Positions 38,422 through 49,937 are shown, counted from the first letter of the stretch. The stretch: 64,000 nucleotides of DNA from Hyphomicrobiales bacterium (GCA_900468285.1 UBTF01000008.1:1-64000); one strand, 5' to 3'. Notes: a model not told the origin generated them from the letters alone. Numbers and translations are program-made.

Positions 38422-40068
38422 ATGAGCCGGGTTATCCGGCGAAGTTGTTGGGGACGTCGCTTGGGGCAGGAATTGCCAACAGATCAGTCGCGAAAGGCCA
38501 CAGGCGGAAGCCTGGCAGGCAGATTGCGCTTTGCTGGTCTTGACCAAGACCAGTGCGATCTGCTGCGCCGTTACCGGACAATGCTCGAACCTCACGTCAA
38601 AGCTGGCCTGCGCGACCTCATGGTGCGCTTCCAGTCCATGCCCGACTGTTCCCCATCCTTCGAAAGCGAAAACCAGCTCGACCGGCTGCACGATCTTCAG
38701 ACGGCACATTGGAGCGTGCTCACAGATGCGCGTTTCGACGCTGTCTATGCCGAGCGCATCAAGGTCCTGTCCGATACGGAAAGCCGCATGGGGCTCGACC
38801 CGCGCTGGCACGTTGCGGGTCATGCCGTTGTTCTGGAAAATCTGCTCGGCGGTCTGATTTCCGACAGTGCGCCGCGCTCACTGCTGCCCGGCACGCGCAA
38901 GCGGCAGAAAGAACTTGCAGAAGCCGTCAAGGCCGTCGTCCGGCTGGTCATGGTAGACACAGAGATCGCCGTGTCGCTCCGGTTCAACGAGATGCGCCTG
39001 CGCCACAACCAGGAACTTGCCAAGCAGCGGAACGACGATCAGTCCGATGCCAAACGGTTGCTGGGCGACGCGCTGAATGCATTTGCTGCCGGCGATCTGA
39101 CGGCGCGCATCACGGGCGATATCCCGGAAGCCTATCGCGAACTGGCCGAGGCGTTCAACGCCGCGCTTGCAAAGATCGAGGCGTCGATGTCGGCGGCTCA
39201 ATCCGGCATCGATGATGCCCGCGCCGCAACCGAACGGATGGCGGGCGAAGGCAAGGCCATGGCCTCGACTTCGTCGCAGCAGGCACAACGCTTCAGCAAC
39301 GCCTCGGAAACCCTTGGCTCCGTCATTGGTGACGTCAGCACCAGCAGCGAACGCATCACGGCGGCTGAAAGCGCCGTCCAGCAGGCGCGCAATGCCGCGA
39401 CTGCCAGCGGCACTGCCGTCGGTGAAGCGATCAATGCCATGGCCGGTATCGAACAGTCGGCAGAACAGATCGGCCGTATCATCGGATCGATTGACGAGAT
39501 CGCGTTCCAGACGAACCTGCTGGCGCTCAATGCGGGCATCGAAGCCGCACGTGCGGGTGAAAGCGGGCGCGGCTTCGCCGTCGTTGCGCAGGAAGTGCGT
39601 GCCCTTGCCCAGCGTTCCGCAGACGCGGCGCGCGAAATCAAGAACCTCGTCAACGGGACCAAGACCCAGGTGGATGAAGGCGTTCGCATGGTCAACCGAA
39701 CCCAGGAAGCCATCGGCGGCGTTGTCCGCCAGGTTTCGGACGTCAGCGAGATGATCGGCGATGTCGCACGGCGCACCGGTGAAAATGTTGCCAGCCTTCG
39801 GGATGTCGCCAATGAGCTGACCTCGATCGGCAACGACACGGACCGTTCGGCAACCCGCTTTACGGCTGCCGCGCAGGAAGCCGACGACCTTCATACCGTC
39901 ATCCTGGAACTGGGACGGACGGTTCGGGAATTCCGCATCGCCCGCCAGCAATATGCTGCGGACGAGCCGGTTTCGACACACCACAGGCACAACGTACCGC
40001 CCTTACGTGAGGACCGCATGGACTACGGCTATGTGCACCAACAATTCAGACGCCAAGGAGTGATTTGA
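38422..40068 (+). CDS. icpA: Soluble chemoreceptor with globin-coupled-sensor-like N-terminal domain (IcpA-like)
   Basis: About 548 residues with no membrane helix, so cytoplasmic. The N-terminal 180 residues resemble the protoglobin sensor of HemAT-type receptors ([40 protein letters not shown]). The heme-ligating histidine expected three residues before the [IM]GL motif is glutamate (E120) here. A HAMP-like linker and a full signalling hairpin ([20 protein letters not shown]) follow. First gene of the che operon; its stop overlaps the cheS start. The start is unclear: ATG 38422 lacks a good site, and the frame is open back to TTG 38332. Confidence 0.82.
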   Translation: MSRVIRRSCWGRRLGQELPTDQSRKATGGSLAGRLRFAGLDQDQCDLLRRYRTMLEPHVKAGLRDLMVRFQSMPDCSPSFESENQLDRLHDLQTAHWSVLTDARFDAVYAERIKVLSDTESRMGLDPRWHVAGHAVVLENLLGGLISDSAPRSLLPGTRKRQKELAEAVKAVVRLVMVDTEIAVSLRFNEMRLRHNQELAKQRNDDQSDAKRLLGDALNAFAAGDLTARITGDIPEAYRELAEAFNAALAKIEASMSAAQSGIDDARAATERMAGEGKAMASTSSQQAQRFSNASETLGSVIGDVSTSSERITAAESAVQQARNAATASGTAVGEAINAMAGIEQSAEQIGRIIGSIDEIAFQTNLLALNAGIEAARAGESGRGFAVVAQEVRALAQRSADAAREIKNLVNGTKTQVDEGVRMVNRTQEAIGGVVRQVSDVSEMIGDVARRTGENVASLRDVANELTSIGNDTDRSATRFTAAAQEADDLHTVILELGRTVREFRIARQQYAADEPVSTHHRHNVPPLREDRMDYGYVHQQFRRQGVI

Positions 40069-40361
40069 TGGCAGGCAGGAAAGCAGCGCAGTCGACATTG
40101 AAACTGTCACCGGTGCTGGACCTCAATCAGGCATCCGTCTTGCACGGAAAACTGATGGAGATGAGGGGTGCCCCGCTTGCGGTGGACGCCTCCGAGGTCG
40201 AGCGCGTGGGCGTACAATGCGCCCAGGTTTTGATGGCTGGCATAAAGGCCTGGGAAGCTGACGGCAAACCATTCACTTTTTCCAAGGCATCCGATGCCTT
40301 TGACAAAACCCTTAAACTGATCGGCGTTGATATCGATCATATGCTCCCGAAGGAGATGTAG
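40068..40361 (+). CDS. cheS: STAS-domain protein CheS
   Basis: A 97-residue protein with the anti-sigma-antagonist fold (LKLSPVLDLNQASVLHGKLM; LAVDASEVERVGVQCAQVLM). In Sinorhizobium meliloti the 97-residue CheS, encoded at the same operon position, binds CheA and speeds dephosphorylation of the phosphate sink CheY1. AAGGAG precedes ATG 40068, which overlaps the icpA stop (TGATG). The conserved serine phosphorylation site of SpoIIAA is not obvious; GVQC occupies the region. Confidence 0.85.
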   Translation: MAGRKAAQSTLKLSPVLDLNQASVLHGKLMEMRGAPLAVDASEVERVGVQCAQVLMAGIKAWEADGKPFTFSKASDAFDKTLKLIGVDIDHMLPKEM

Positions 40362-40363
40362 AA

Positions 40364-40729
40364 ATGAAAAAGAAGGTTCTTACGGTCGATGACTCCCGAA
40401 CGATCCGCAACATGTTGCTCGTGACGCTCAACAATGCGGGTTTCGAAACGATCCAGGCTGAAGATGGCGTCGAAGGACTTGAAGTTCTCGAAGGCTGCAA
40501 TCCCGATGTGATCGTTACCGACATCAACATGCCGCGTCTCGACGGCTTCGGTTTTATCGAAGGCGTACGCCGGAACGAGAAATACCGCGCTGTCCCGATT
40601 CTCGTCCTGACGACTGAAAGCGACGCTGAGAAGAAAAATCGTGCCCGCCAGGCGGGAGCGACCGGCTGGATTGTAAAGCCGTTCGATCCTGCAAAGCTGA
40701 TCGATGCCATTGAACGTGTAACTGCCTGA
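40364..40729 (+). CDS. cheY1: Chemotaxis response regulator CheY1
   Basis: A 121-residue single receiver domain with the acidic pocket D9/D10, phospho-acceptor D53 (VIVTDINMPRLDG), the conserved threonine in LVLTTES and lysine in WIVKPFDP. It follows cheS by 2 bp. By analogy with S. meliloti it would be the phosphate sink that drains CheY2-P back through CheA, with CheS assisting; that assignment is by operon position. Confidence 0.92.
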   Translation: MKKKVLTVDDSRTIRNMLLVTLNNAGFETIQAEDGVEGLEVLEGCNPDVIVTDINMPRLDGFGFIEGVRRNEKYRAVPILVLTTESDAEKKNRARQAGATGWIVKPFDPAKLIDAIERVTA

Positions 40730-40744
40730 TACGGGACCATCACG

Positions 40745-43006
40745 ATGGATATGAACGAAATCAAAGAAATCTTCTTCCAGGAGTGCGAGGAGCAGCTCGC
40801 TGAACTGGAATCGGGTCTTCTGAAATTAAACGACGGCGACCGTGACCCGGAAACCGTAAATGCTGTGTTTCGTGCCGTTCATTCCATCAAGGGTGGCGCG
40901 GGCGCGTTCGGTCTCGACGATCTTGTGGCATTCGCCCACGTCTTCGAAACGACGCTGGATTGCGTTCGCTCGAACAAGCTCGAACCAAACCAGGAAGTTT
41001 TGAAGGTCATGCTGAAATCGGCTGACGTTCTGGCCGATCTGACCAACGCCGCACGCGATGGCGGCAGCGTCGAAGACAGCCGTACGCGCGGCCTCGTCAA
41101 GGAACTGGAAGCGCTCGCCCATGGCGAAATGCCGTCGGGCGCTGCGACATCGGAACCTGCTGCGCCAAAGCCAGCCGCAGCGCCGGCAGCTGCCGCGCCG
41201 CCAAAGCCAACCGACGACAGCGGCTTCCAGCCAGTTGCGTTTTCTTTCGGCGAGTTCGAAGACGATACCACGCCGTTGATGGAAACGCCGACGTTCAACG
41301 TCGTTTTCAAGCCGCAGACATCGCTCTACACCAAGGGCAACGAATCGGCCCTGTTGCTGCGCGACCTCTCCCGTATCGGCGAGATGAGCATCAACTGCGA
41401 CATGAGCGCGCTGCCTGCCCTTGAGAACCTGGATCCGGAAACCGCATATTTCCAATGGAAGATTTCCATCAAGACGGACAAGGGTGCCGCCGGCATCCGC
41501 ACGGTCTTCGAATTTGCGGAATGGGATTGCGATCTGGAAGTTTCTGAAGTCGTCGCAGAGACGCCGGAAGAAGAATTGCCGATGGTTCCGGTCCCGTTCG
41601 ATCTTTCCGCACTCGACGAGGAAGTGAACGAGGAACCTGCCGTTCAGTCCGCTCCGGCTGAGGAGACAGTGGCTCAAAAGACGGTATCGACGGCTGTTGC
41701 CGCAACTGAGGTAACGCGCGCTGTTTCAGCCGCTGCCGAGAAGAAGGAATCGCCAGCAGCCGCGGCCGCGAACGCTGCTGCCGCAGCCAATGCGAGCGCT
41801 GGCCAGACGATCCGCGTCGATCTCGACCGCGTCGACCGCCTGATCAACCTCGTGGGCGAGCTTGTCATCAATCAGGCCATGCTTTCGCAGAGCGTGATCG
41901 AGAACGACACGACCGGCACTTCCGCCGTCAATATGGGACTGGAAGAACTTCAGCAGCTGACGCGTGAAATCCAGGATAGCGTCATGGCCATCCGCGCGCA
42001 GCCCGTGAAGCCGGTCTTCCAGCGCATGTCGCGTATCGTCCGCGAAGTCGCCGACATGATCGGCAAGCAGATCCGCCTGATCACGGAAGGTGAAAACACC
42101 GAAGTGGACAAGACGGTCATCGACAAGCTGGCCGAACCGCTGACGCACATGATCCGTAACGCCGTCGACCACGGCATCGAGACACCGGAAAAGCGCGAAG
42201 CCGCTGGCAAGAACCCTGAGGGCACCGTCAAGCTTACCGCCAAGCATCGCTCTGGCCGCATCCTCATCGAACTCCACGATGACGGTGCCGGTATCAACCG
42301 CGAGCGTGTGCGCCAGAAGGCAATCGATAACGACCTCATCGCTGCAGATGCCAATCTGACCGACGAAGAAATCGACAACCTGATCTTCGCGCCAGGCTTC
42401 TCTACAGCCGACAAGATTTCCGATATCTCGGGTCGCGGCGTTGGCATGGACGTGGTCAAGCGTTCTATCCAGGCACTCGGCGGCCGTATCAGCATCACGT
42501 CGCGTCCCGGTCTTGGCTCAACCTTCACCATGAGCTTGCCTCTGACGCTCGCCGTTCTCGACGGCATGGTGGTCACGGTCGCAGGCCAGACGCTGGTCGT
42601 GCCTTTGACGGCTATCGTTGAAACGCTGCAGCCGGAAGCCGTGAACATTCACTCCTTCGGTTCCAACCAGCGCCTGATCTCGATCCGCAACTCGTTCTGC
42701 CCTCTGGTGGACGTCGGTCGTATTCTCAACTTCCGCAACACCCAGGCCAACCCGGTCGAAGGTGTGGCACTTCTGGTCGAATCGGAAGGCGGCGGACAGC
42801 GTGCTCTGATGGTTGACGCCATCCAGGGACAGCGCCAGGTCGTCATCAAGTCGCTCGAAGCCAACTACACCCACGTTCCAGGCATTGCTGCCGCAACCAT
42901 CCTTGGCGATGGCCGCGTAGCGCTCATTCTCGACGTGGATGCGGTGGTCGGTGCGTCTCGTGGCCAGTCGCTCAAGCAAGAGATGTCTCTTGCGGCAGCC
43001 GGTTGA
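40745..43006 (+). CDS. cheA: Chemotaxis histidine kinase CheA
   Basis: A 753-residue multidomain kinase. P1 HPt carries phospho-acceptor H46 (VHSIKGGAGAFGL). An Ala/Pro-rich linker of about 60 residues leads to the CheY-binding region. The P3 dimerisation domain starts near IRVDLDRVDRLINLVGELVI. P4 ATPase motifs are HMIRNAVDHGIE, HDDGAGINRERV, FAPGFSTADKISDISGRGVG and GLGSTFTMSLPLTL. The C-terminal P5 is CheW-like (VLDGMVVTVAGQTLVVPL). A long second Ala-rich linker (AAAAANAAAAANASA) precedes P3. No cheW gene follows, so the adaptor must be encoded elsewhere. Confidence 0.96.
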   Translation: MDMNEIKEIFFQECEEQLAELESGLLKLNDGDRDPETVNAVFRAVHSIKGGAGAFGLDDLVAFAHVFETTLDCVRSNKLEPNQEVLKVMLKSADVLADLTNAARDGGSVEDSRTRGLVKELEALAHGEMPSGAATSEPAAPKPAAAPAAAAPPKPTDDSGFQPVAFSFGEFEDDTTPLMETPTFNVVFKPQTSLYTKGNESALLLRDLSRIGEMSINCDMSALPALENLDPETAYFQWKISIKTDKGAAGIRTVFEFAEWDCDLEVSEVVAETPEEELPMVPVPFDLSALDEEVNEEPAVQSAPAEETVAQKTVSTAVAATEVTRAVSAAAEKKESPAAAAANAAAAANASAGQTIRVDLDRVDRLINLVGELVINQAMLSQSVIENDTTGTSAVNMGLEELQQLTREIQDSVMAIRAQPVKPVFQRMSRIVREVADMIGKQIRLITEGENTEVDKTVIDKLAEPLTHMIRNAVDHGIETPEKREAAGKNPEGTVKLTAKHRSGRILIELHDDGAGINRERVRQKAIDNDLIAADANLTDEEIDNLIFAPGFSTADKISDISGRGVGMDVVKRSIQALGGRISITSRPGLGSTFTMSLPLTLAVLDGMVVTVAGQTLVVPLTAIVETLQPEAVNIHSFGSNQRLISIRNSFCPLVDVGRILNFRNTQANPVEGVALLVESEGGGQRALMVDAIQGQRQVVIKSLEANYTHVPGIAAATILGDGRVALILDVDAVVGASRGQSLKQEMSLAAAG

Positions 43007-43018
43007 AAGTGGTGAAGA

Positions 43019-43927
43019 ATGACAGCCCATAAATTCAACGACTCACGCCAATCCCCGGACGAGGTGCTTGCCAGCGGAGAATATCCGCTGACACGCCGAG
43101 ATCTGTCCGAAATTGCCGCGATGATTTATGCCGATGCAGGTATCTATCTGAACGACACAAAGGCTTCGCTCGTTTATTCGCGGCTGTCGAAACACATTCG
43201 TAATCTGGGATTGCCTGGATTCCGCGAATACTGCGCTCTCGTTTCCTCTCAGGAAGGAGCCCATGCTCGTCGCGAAATGCTCTCGCATCTGACGACGAAC
43301 TTCACACGCTTTTTCCGCGAAAACCACCACTTCGAGCATATGCGCGATGAGGTGTTGCCTGGTTTGATAAACCGGGCAAAGGCGGGTGGTCGAGTCCGTA
43401 TCTGGTCTGCGGCCTGCTCCGATGGCCAGGAGCCCTATTCGATCGCGCTGACGGTTCTTTCCTTGTTCCCGAACGCTGCCGATTACGACTTCCGGATTCT
43501 GGCAACGGATATCGATCCCAAGATTCTCGCTCAGGCGAGGGCAGGGGTTTACGATGATAACGCCCTTGAGACCGTTTCTCCGGCCATGCGCAAGCAGTGG
43601 TTCCAGGAGGTCGACGTCGGCGGGCGCCGCAAGCACCAGATCAGCGATAAGGTCAAAAAGTTGATCACGTTCAACGAGCTGAACCTGATGACGCAATGGC
43701 CCTTCAAGGGCGGTTTCGACGTCATCTTCTGCCGTAACGTGGTCATCTACTTCGACGAGCCGACCCAGGTAAAAATCTGGGCGCGGTTTGCGGGTCTGTT
43801 GCCGGAAGGCGGACATCTCTACATCGGCCACTCCGAACGCGTTTCGGGGGATCCGAAGGCGCTGTTCGACAATACCGGCATCACGACCTACCGCTACATC
43901 GGAAAATCGAGCGGGAGGAAAGCATGA
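43019..43927 (+). CDS. cheR: Chemoreceptor methyltransferase CheR
   Basis: A 302-residue SAM-dependent enzyme that methylates receptor glutamates. The N-terminal helical subdomain ([20 protein letters not shown]) and the SAM-binding core ([60 protein letters not shown]) are clear. It ends in overlap with cheB. The chemoreceptor encoded at 29.4-31.2 kb lacks a tethering pentapeptide, so CheR probably acts through the conserved array contacts. Confidence 0.95.
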   Translation: MTAHKFNDSRQSPDEVLASGEYPLTRRDLSEIAAMIYADAGIYLNDTKASLVYSRLSKHIRNLGLPGFREYCALVSSQEGAHARREMLSHLTTNFTRFFRENHHFEHMRDEVLPGLINRAKAGGRVRIWSAACSDGQEPYSIALTVLSLFPNAADYDFRILATDIDPKILAQARAGVYDDNALETVSPAMRKQWFQEVDVGGRRKHQISDKVKKLITFNELNLMTQWPFKGGFDVIFCRNVVIYFDEPTQVKIWARFAGLLPEGGHLYIGHSERVSGDPKALFDNTGITTYRYIGKSSGRKA

Positions 43928-44979
43928 GCGCGCCCGCGAGAGTTCTTGTCGTCGATGATTCACCGACCATGCGCGGCCTGATCTCGGCTGTTCTGAAGGC
44001 CGATCCCGATGTTCTCGTGGTCGGTCAGGCAGGCAATGCCATGGAAGCCCGCGCGGCCATCAAGGAGCTCAATCCTGATGTCGTGACCCTGGACATCGAG
44101 ATGCCCGAAATGGACGGTCTCGAATTCCTTGAAAAGATCATGCGGCTGCGGCCCATGCCCGTCATCATGGTTTCGACGCTGACACAGCGCGGTGCCGGTG
44201 CATCTCTTGCGGCGCTGGAAATCGGCGCGTTCGACTGCGTCAGCAAACCGGCACCCGGCGATAGCAGGCCTTTCGGGGATCTGGCAGAGAAGGTAAAGGC
44301 TGCAGCCCGGTCCCAGCATCAGAGCTACCGCGTCACTGCGGCCGAAAAATCGCCCGCTCCGCAGCCCATGGCCGTAAGCGACTATCGCGTGGGCCGCAAG
44401 ATCGTGGCGATCGGTTCGTCGACCGGTGGGGTTGAGGCTCTCATCTCTGTCCTGCAAAAATTTCCGGCCAATTGCCCGCCGACAGTCATTACGCAACACA
44501 TGCCGTCCACCTTTACCAAGAGCTTTGCAGAGCGTCTCAACCGGCTCTGCGCGCCAGCGGTGGAAGAGGCAACCGACGGGGCAAGGCTGCAGACCGGGAA
44601 AATCTATCTCGCACCCGGTGGAGAGCGGCATTTGCAGGTCGTTAATCATTCCGCACCAAGTTGCAGGCTATTGGACAAGGAACCTGTTAATGGCCATCGT
44701 CCATCGGTAGACGTCCTGTTCGACTCCGTGGCGGAACTGGCTGGCCGCAATGCCGTTGGTGTCATCCTGACCGGGATGGGACGCGACGGTGCTGCCGGTC
44801 TGCTGAAAATGCGCCATGCGGGTGCGCGTACCGTCGGCCAGAACGAGAAAACCTGCGTCGTTTATGGAATGCCGAGGGTCGCTTACGAACTTGGTGCGGT
44901 TGAACAACAGCTTCCGCTCAATGCCATTGGCGAAGAAATTCTGAAACTTACTGCTGCCCGAAAAGAAGGTTCTGACTAA
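43924..44979 (+). CDS. cheB: Chemoreceptor methylesterase CheB
   Basis: A 351-residue response regulator-esterase. The receiver has D11/D12 and phospho-acceptor D57 ([13 protein letters not shown]). A linker of about 50 residues precedes the catalytic domain with its Ser-His-Asp triad in [31 protein letters not shown] and [15 protein letters not shown]. It removes methyl groups and deamidates receptors. Its start overlaps cheR and its stop overlaps cheY2 (TAATG). Confidence 0.95.
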   Translation: MSAPARVLVVDDSPTMRGLISAVLKADPDVLVVGQAGNAMEARAAIKELNPDVVTLDIEMPEMDGLEFLEKIMRLRPMPVIMVSTLTQRGAGASLAALEIGAFDCVSKPAPGDSRPFGDLAEKVKAAARSQHQSYRVTAAEKSPAPQPMAVSDYRVGRKIVAIGSSTGGVEALISVLQKFPANCPPTVITQHMPSTFTKSFAERLNRLCAPAVEEATDGARLQTGKIYLAPGGERHLQVVNHSAPSCRLLDKEPVNGHRPSVDVLFDSVAELAGRNAVGVILTGMGRDGAAGLLKMRHAGARTVGQNEKTCVVYGMPRVAYELGAVEQQLPLNAIGEEILKLTAARKEGSD

Positions 44980-45368
44980 TGTCTCTTGCAGAAAAAATCA
45001 AAGTTCTGATCGTTGACGATCAGGTCACCAGTCGTCTCCTGCTCAGCGATGCGCTGACGCAGCTCGGCTTCAAGCAAATTACTGCTGCCGGCGACGGTGA
45101 GCAGGGAATGAAGATCATGGAGCAGCAGCCTCATCATCTGGTGATCTCGGACTTCAACATGCCGAAGATGGACGGTCTTGGCTTCCTGCAAGCGGTTCGC
45201 ACAAACCCGACCACCAAGAAGGCTGCCTTCATCATTCTGACCGCACAGGGTGACCGCGCGCTCGTTCAAAAGGCCGCACAGCTCGGTGCAAACAATGTTC
45301 TGGCCAAGCCGTTTTCCATCGACAAGATGAAGGCAGCTATCGAAGCCGTATTCGGATCCTTGAAATGA
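44979..45368 (+). CDS. cheY2: Chemotaxis response regulator CheY2
   Basis: A 129-residue receiver with D13/D14, phospho-acceptor D58 ([13 protein letters not shown]), threonine in FIILTAQ and lysine in VLAKPFS. In rhizobia the second CheY of the operon is the main output that acts on FliM, and it is expected to do so here. It overlaps cheB by one nucleotide and cheD by four. Confidence 0.92.
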   Translation: MSLAEKIKVLIVDDQVTSRLLLSDALTQLGFKQITAAGDGEQGMKIMEQQPHHLVISDFNMPKMDGLGFLQAVRTNPTTKKAAFIILTAQGDRALVQKAAQLGANNVLAKPFSIDKMKAAIEAVFGSLK

Positions 45369-45910
45369 ACGAAACCGCAGCCAAGCGCGTGCATATAATC
45401 CAGGGCGAGTACAAGATCGCCAATGATCCTGACGTGGTCATAACGACCATTCTCGGCTCGTGCGTGGCTGCGTGTCTCAGAGACCCCGTTGCGGGCGTCG
45501 GTGGCATGAACCATTTCTTGCTGCCGGGTACGGGGGGTATGGGGGGTGGAGATGCAACCCGTTATGGGGTGCATCTCATGGAGTTGCTGATCAACGGCCT
45601 GCTCAAGCAGGGGGCTCGCCGTGATCGTATCGAAGCCAAGATATTTGGCGGAGCAAAGACCATTGCCAGTTTCTCCAACGTTGGAGAGCAGAATGCCGCA
45701 TTTGCGGTACAATTTCTGAAGGATGAAGGTATCCGTCTCGTCGGTTCTTCGACGGGTGGTGAACAAGGCCGCAAGGTGGAGTTCTGGCCGGTTTCCGGAC
45801 GCGCGCGCCAGCATCCGCTCAGCGGTGCCGAAACGCAGACGACGGTTGCGCTGGAAAGACGTCCAGCACCAGCACCAAAGCCCGCGGCCAGCGACATCGA
45901 GTTTTTCTAA
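45365..45910 (+). CDS. cheD: Chemoreceptor glutamine deamidase CheD
   Basis: A 181-residue enzyme. The catalytic cysteine lies in [20 protein letters not shown] and the histidine in [10 protein letters not shown], followed by the family motif [20 protein letters not shown]. It deamidates receptor glutamines before methylation. The glycine-rich loop [14 protein letters not shown] is usual for the family. The C-terminal 40 residues are Pro/Arg-rich and variable. Confidence 0.94.
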   Translation: MNETAAKRVHIIQGEYKIANDPDVVITTILGSCVAACLRDPVAGVGGMNHFLLPGTGGMGGGDATRYGVHLMELLINGLLKQGARRDRIEAKIFGGAKTIASFSNVGEQNAAFAVQFLKDEGIRLVGSSTGGEQGRKVEFWPVSGRARQHPLSGAETQTTVALERRPAPAPKPAASDIEFF

Positions 45911-45993
45911 AGCGGGACTTCCCGTTCCATTATTGTTCAATTCCGGACCGAAACGAAGGTTTCCGGTCCGCCGTTATGGCCACGGAGTATTTT

Positions 45994-46377
45994 ATGCAGA
46001 TCGCCGAGCACGCGGAATTTTCAGCCTTTGAAGAAGCTCTCCCCGACGTTTTGATGCGGGTGGTTTCCGAGCTGCATGACGTAGCCTATCTTATTGAACG
46101 TATCGAGCCGCAATTGCTCGAAGCGACGAATGGCGCGGTTACCACCGAGGGAATGCGGTTGATGCAGGGTATCGATCTTGCGGTTCAGAAGGCCCGTGGC
46201 CTTGCCGAGTTCATCGATACGATCACCGGCTCTATCCCCCTGGACTGGGTGGTGGATGTTTCGACCGCATTGAGCCTCGTAAAGCTGGCGGAGATGCAGA
46301 AAGCCCTGGGTGCGGGAATGCGTCACGGACATTCACAGCCTCTCGACAAGGCTTCCGGCGATTTCGACCTGTTTTAG
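45994..46377 (+). CDS. cheT: CheT-like protein with CheZ-type DxxxQ motif
   Basis: A protein of about 127 residues, mostly helical, at the position of cheT/orf10, the last gene of rhizobial che operons. It contains D-L-A-V-Q in MQGIDLAVQKARGLAEFID, the same D-x-x-x-Q spacing as the catalytic motif of the CheY-P phosphatase CheZ, on a predicted long helix preceded by another (ELHDVAYLIERIEPQLLEAT). This supports a role in CheY dephosphorylation. ATG 45994 has GGAG six nt upstream; ATG 45976 is in frame but less well served. Confidence 0.8.
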   Translation: MQIAEHAEFSAFEEALPDVLMRVVSELHDVAYLIERIEPQLLEATNGAVTTEGMRLMQGIDLAVQKARGLAEFIDTITGSIPLDWVVDVSTALSLVKLAEMQKALGAGMRHGHSQPLDKASGDFDLF

Positions 46378-46436
46378 ACGCTGATGGCAGGCTGCGGCTA
46401 TGCCTCGTCTGTGAATACGCGAACATCCAATTGATG

Positions 46437-46463
46437 AAAGGGGCTGCTACGCAGCCTCTTTTT
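46437..46463 (+). terminator. Intrinsic terminator of the che operon
   Basis: The hairpin core is GGCTGC (46442-46447), TAC, GCAGCC (46451-46456), extended outward by G-U, G-C and A-T pairs and followed by TTTTT. It lies 60 bp after cheT, so the accessory block downstream is transcriptionally separate from che. The remaining gap to 46610 shows no gene. Confidence 0.85.
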
Positions 46464-46610
46464 GACTTTTATATGCTGAATTGTGGGCACTAAAGCATCA
46501 TTTTCATGCAAGTAAAGCGCCGCGCAAGCTTCAAAGTATTAATCTGACCCCAAATTCTTACAGACAATGGTTTGTTGCCATTCGGCACGCCTGATCCGGG
46601 GTTCTGATTT

Positions 46611-48662
46611 ATGAATAGTGTCTCAAACAGTGCCTTTTCCAGCGCTTTGCTTCCAAACCTTCTGGAGCTGGCGAGAACGCAGCGTCTGGCTCTGTCGGAT
46701 GTGATGAAGTTTGCGGAAGACTTCAGCGGGCAAGGGCGCCTCCAGGAGGCTGCTGCCCTTTACAAGACATGGTTGGCATTCAATCAGAATCATCCAGCTG
46801 TGCACATGGTGTATTTCAATTTCTCGGTTCTGCTGCGTCAGCTCGATGATCTCGCGGGCTCCATCAATGCCATGCAGGCGGCCCTGAAGATCGACCCTAT
46901 GTTTGGCCCCGCCCACATCAATCTGGGTCGCGCCTACGAAGACAGCGGCCTTGCCACAATGGCAATCCAGCAGTGGCAGAGCTTTGCCAACAGCGCATCG
47001 GAAACGACAGCGGACCGCGTCTCATATCGGGTGATGGCATTGCAGCACATCGGCCGTGTCATGGAAAATGCGGGGCTTCTGGAAGATGCGGAAACCGTGC
47101 TTTGGCAGGCCATGGAAATTCGTCCAGACAAGCTCGAGACGGGACAACATTGGAGCGCCATTCGCCAGCGCCAGTGCAAATGGCCGGTTCTTACGCCCTC
47201 GACGCACGTTTCCCAGCGCCAGATGATTGACGCGATGTCGCCTCTCACGCTCGGATGCTACTCGGACGATCCGATGTTTCAGCTCGCCCGCGCCCATGAT
47301 TACAACAAGGGTTTCGTCGGTCGCCTGGACATCAACAAAATCCCCCGCCCGAGCGTCAAGCAGAAGACCGGTACGGGCGCTCGCCTGCGCGTCGGCTATG
47401 TCTCGTCGGACCTCAGAGATCACGCCGTTGGTTTTGCGCTGCGGGAAGTTCTGGAACTGCATGACAAATCGAGCGTCGAAATCTTCGCCTATTACTGCGG
47501 AGACCCCGTTGCGGTGGACGAAACGCAGAGCCGGATGAAGGCCGTCGTCGATACCTGGCGCGAAATCGGCGCTCTGACGGATGAGGCTGCCGCACGCCAG
47601 ATTGCTGCAGACGAAATCGACATTCTTATCGACGTCAATGGCTACACAAAACATGCCAGAACGAAGATCTTCGGTTATCGCCCAGCACCTGTCGTGGTCA
47701 ATTTCTGCGGCTATCCGGGCTCCATCGGCAGTCCTTTCCATCAGTATATGATTGCTGATGCGCAGATCGTGCCTGTTGAAAGCGAAATCTACTATTCGGA
47801 AAAGGTCTTACGGATTGCTTGCAACCAGCCAATCGATCGCAAGCGGACCATTGCCGAAAAGCCGACGCGCGAACAGGTTGGTGTCCCCAACGACGCCTTT
47901 GTATTTGCCTGCTTCAACGGAATGCAGAAAATCAATGCCAGCACGTTCGGCCATTGGCTGACAATATTGAAGGCGACACCGAACAGCGTGCTGTGGCTGT
48001 TGAGCGGAAACGAAAAGGCCGATGCACGGCTGCGTCAACTGGCCGTGGAGGCAGGCATTGCGCCGGAGCGCCTCATCTTCGCGCCAAAAGCCGGCAATGC
48101 TCAGCATCTAGCGCGTATTGCCGTCGCCGATCTCTTCCTTGATACGTTCCCATACGGTGCTCATTCCACCGCAGCCGACTCGCTGACGGTTGGATTGCCC
48201 GTCCTGACATTCCCTGGAAAGAGCTTTGCGGCCCGCTTCTGCAGCAGCGTGGTGGCGGCAACCGGTGTGTCAGAGCTTATCTGCGAGGGCCCACAGGATT
48301 ATGTCGCCAAGGCAATTGCCTTTGCAAAAGACCCTGAGACCTTAAAGGTTCTCCGCGACAAGCTTCAGGCCAACCGGGAAACGAGCGCACTGCGTGATAT
48401 TCCAGGCCTCGCCCGTCGTCTGGAAGAGCTTTACTGGCAGATGCAGGGCGATGCGGAGCGGGGTGAAATACCCGTGCCGGACTTGCGGAATCTGGATGTC
48501 TATTACGAGATCGGTGCCGAACTCGTCATGGAAAATCTGGAGTTTGTCGATGAGCAGACCTACCGGGCGCGGTATCTGGAGAAACTGCGTGAATGGCACG
48601 CGTTTTCACCCATCCCGTTTGATAATCGCTTGTGGACGCCAGAGGCCTCCGCTAGGGCTTGA
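46611..48662 (+). CDS. TPR-containing GT41 (O-GlcNAc transferase/SPINDLY-like) glycosyltransferase
   Basis: A 683-residue protein. The N-terminal 200 residues are TPR helices (FNFSVLLRQLDDLAGSINAM, AALKIDPMFGPAHINLGRAY). The C-terminal GT41 region contains RLRVGYVSSDLRDHAVGFAL, ILIDVNGYTKHARTKIF, NFCGYPGSIGSPFHQYMIAD, FACFNGMQKINASTFGHWL and DLFLDTFPYGAHSTAADSL, the last forming the nucleotide-sugar site. Relatives add GlcNAc, fucose or related sugars to Ser/Thr of proteins; bacterial ones often modify flagellin or adhesins. It follows the che terminator and precedes glf by about 117 bp. A second, divergent family member lies at 61.2-63.2 kb. Confidence 0.9.
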   Translation: MNSVSNSAFSSALLPNLLELARTQRLALSDVMKFAEDFSGQGRLQEAAALYKTWLAFNQNHPAVHMVYFNFSVLLRQLDDLAGSINAMQAALKIDPMFGPAHINLGRAYEDSGLATMAIQQWQSFANSASETTADRVSYRVMALQHIGRVMENAGLLEDAETVLWQAMEIRPDKLETGQHWSAIRQRQCKWPVLTPSTHVSQRQMIDAMSPLTLGCYSDDPMFQLARAHDYNKGFVGRLDINKIPRPSVKQKTGTGARLRVGYVSSDLRDHAVGFALREVLELHDKSSVEIFAYYCGDPVAVDETQSRMKAVVDTWREIGALTDEAAARQIAADEIDILIDVNGYTKHARTKIFGYRPAPVVVNFCGYPGSIGSPFHQYMIADAQIVPVESEIYYSEKVLRIACNQPIDRKRTIAEKPTREQVGVPNDAFVFACFNGMQKINASTFGHWLTILKATPNSVLWLLSGNEKADARLRQLAVEAGIAPERLIFAPKAGNAQHLARIAVADLFLDTFPYGAHSTAADSLTVGLPVLTFPGKSFAARFCSSVVAATGVSELICEGPQDYVAKAIAFAKDPETLKVLRDKLQANRETSALRDIPGLARRLEELYWQMQGDAERGEIPVPDLRNLDVYYEIGAELVMENLEFVDEQTYRARYLEKLREWHAFSPIPFDNRLWTPEASARA

Positions 48663-49937
<1,275 letters not shown>

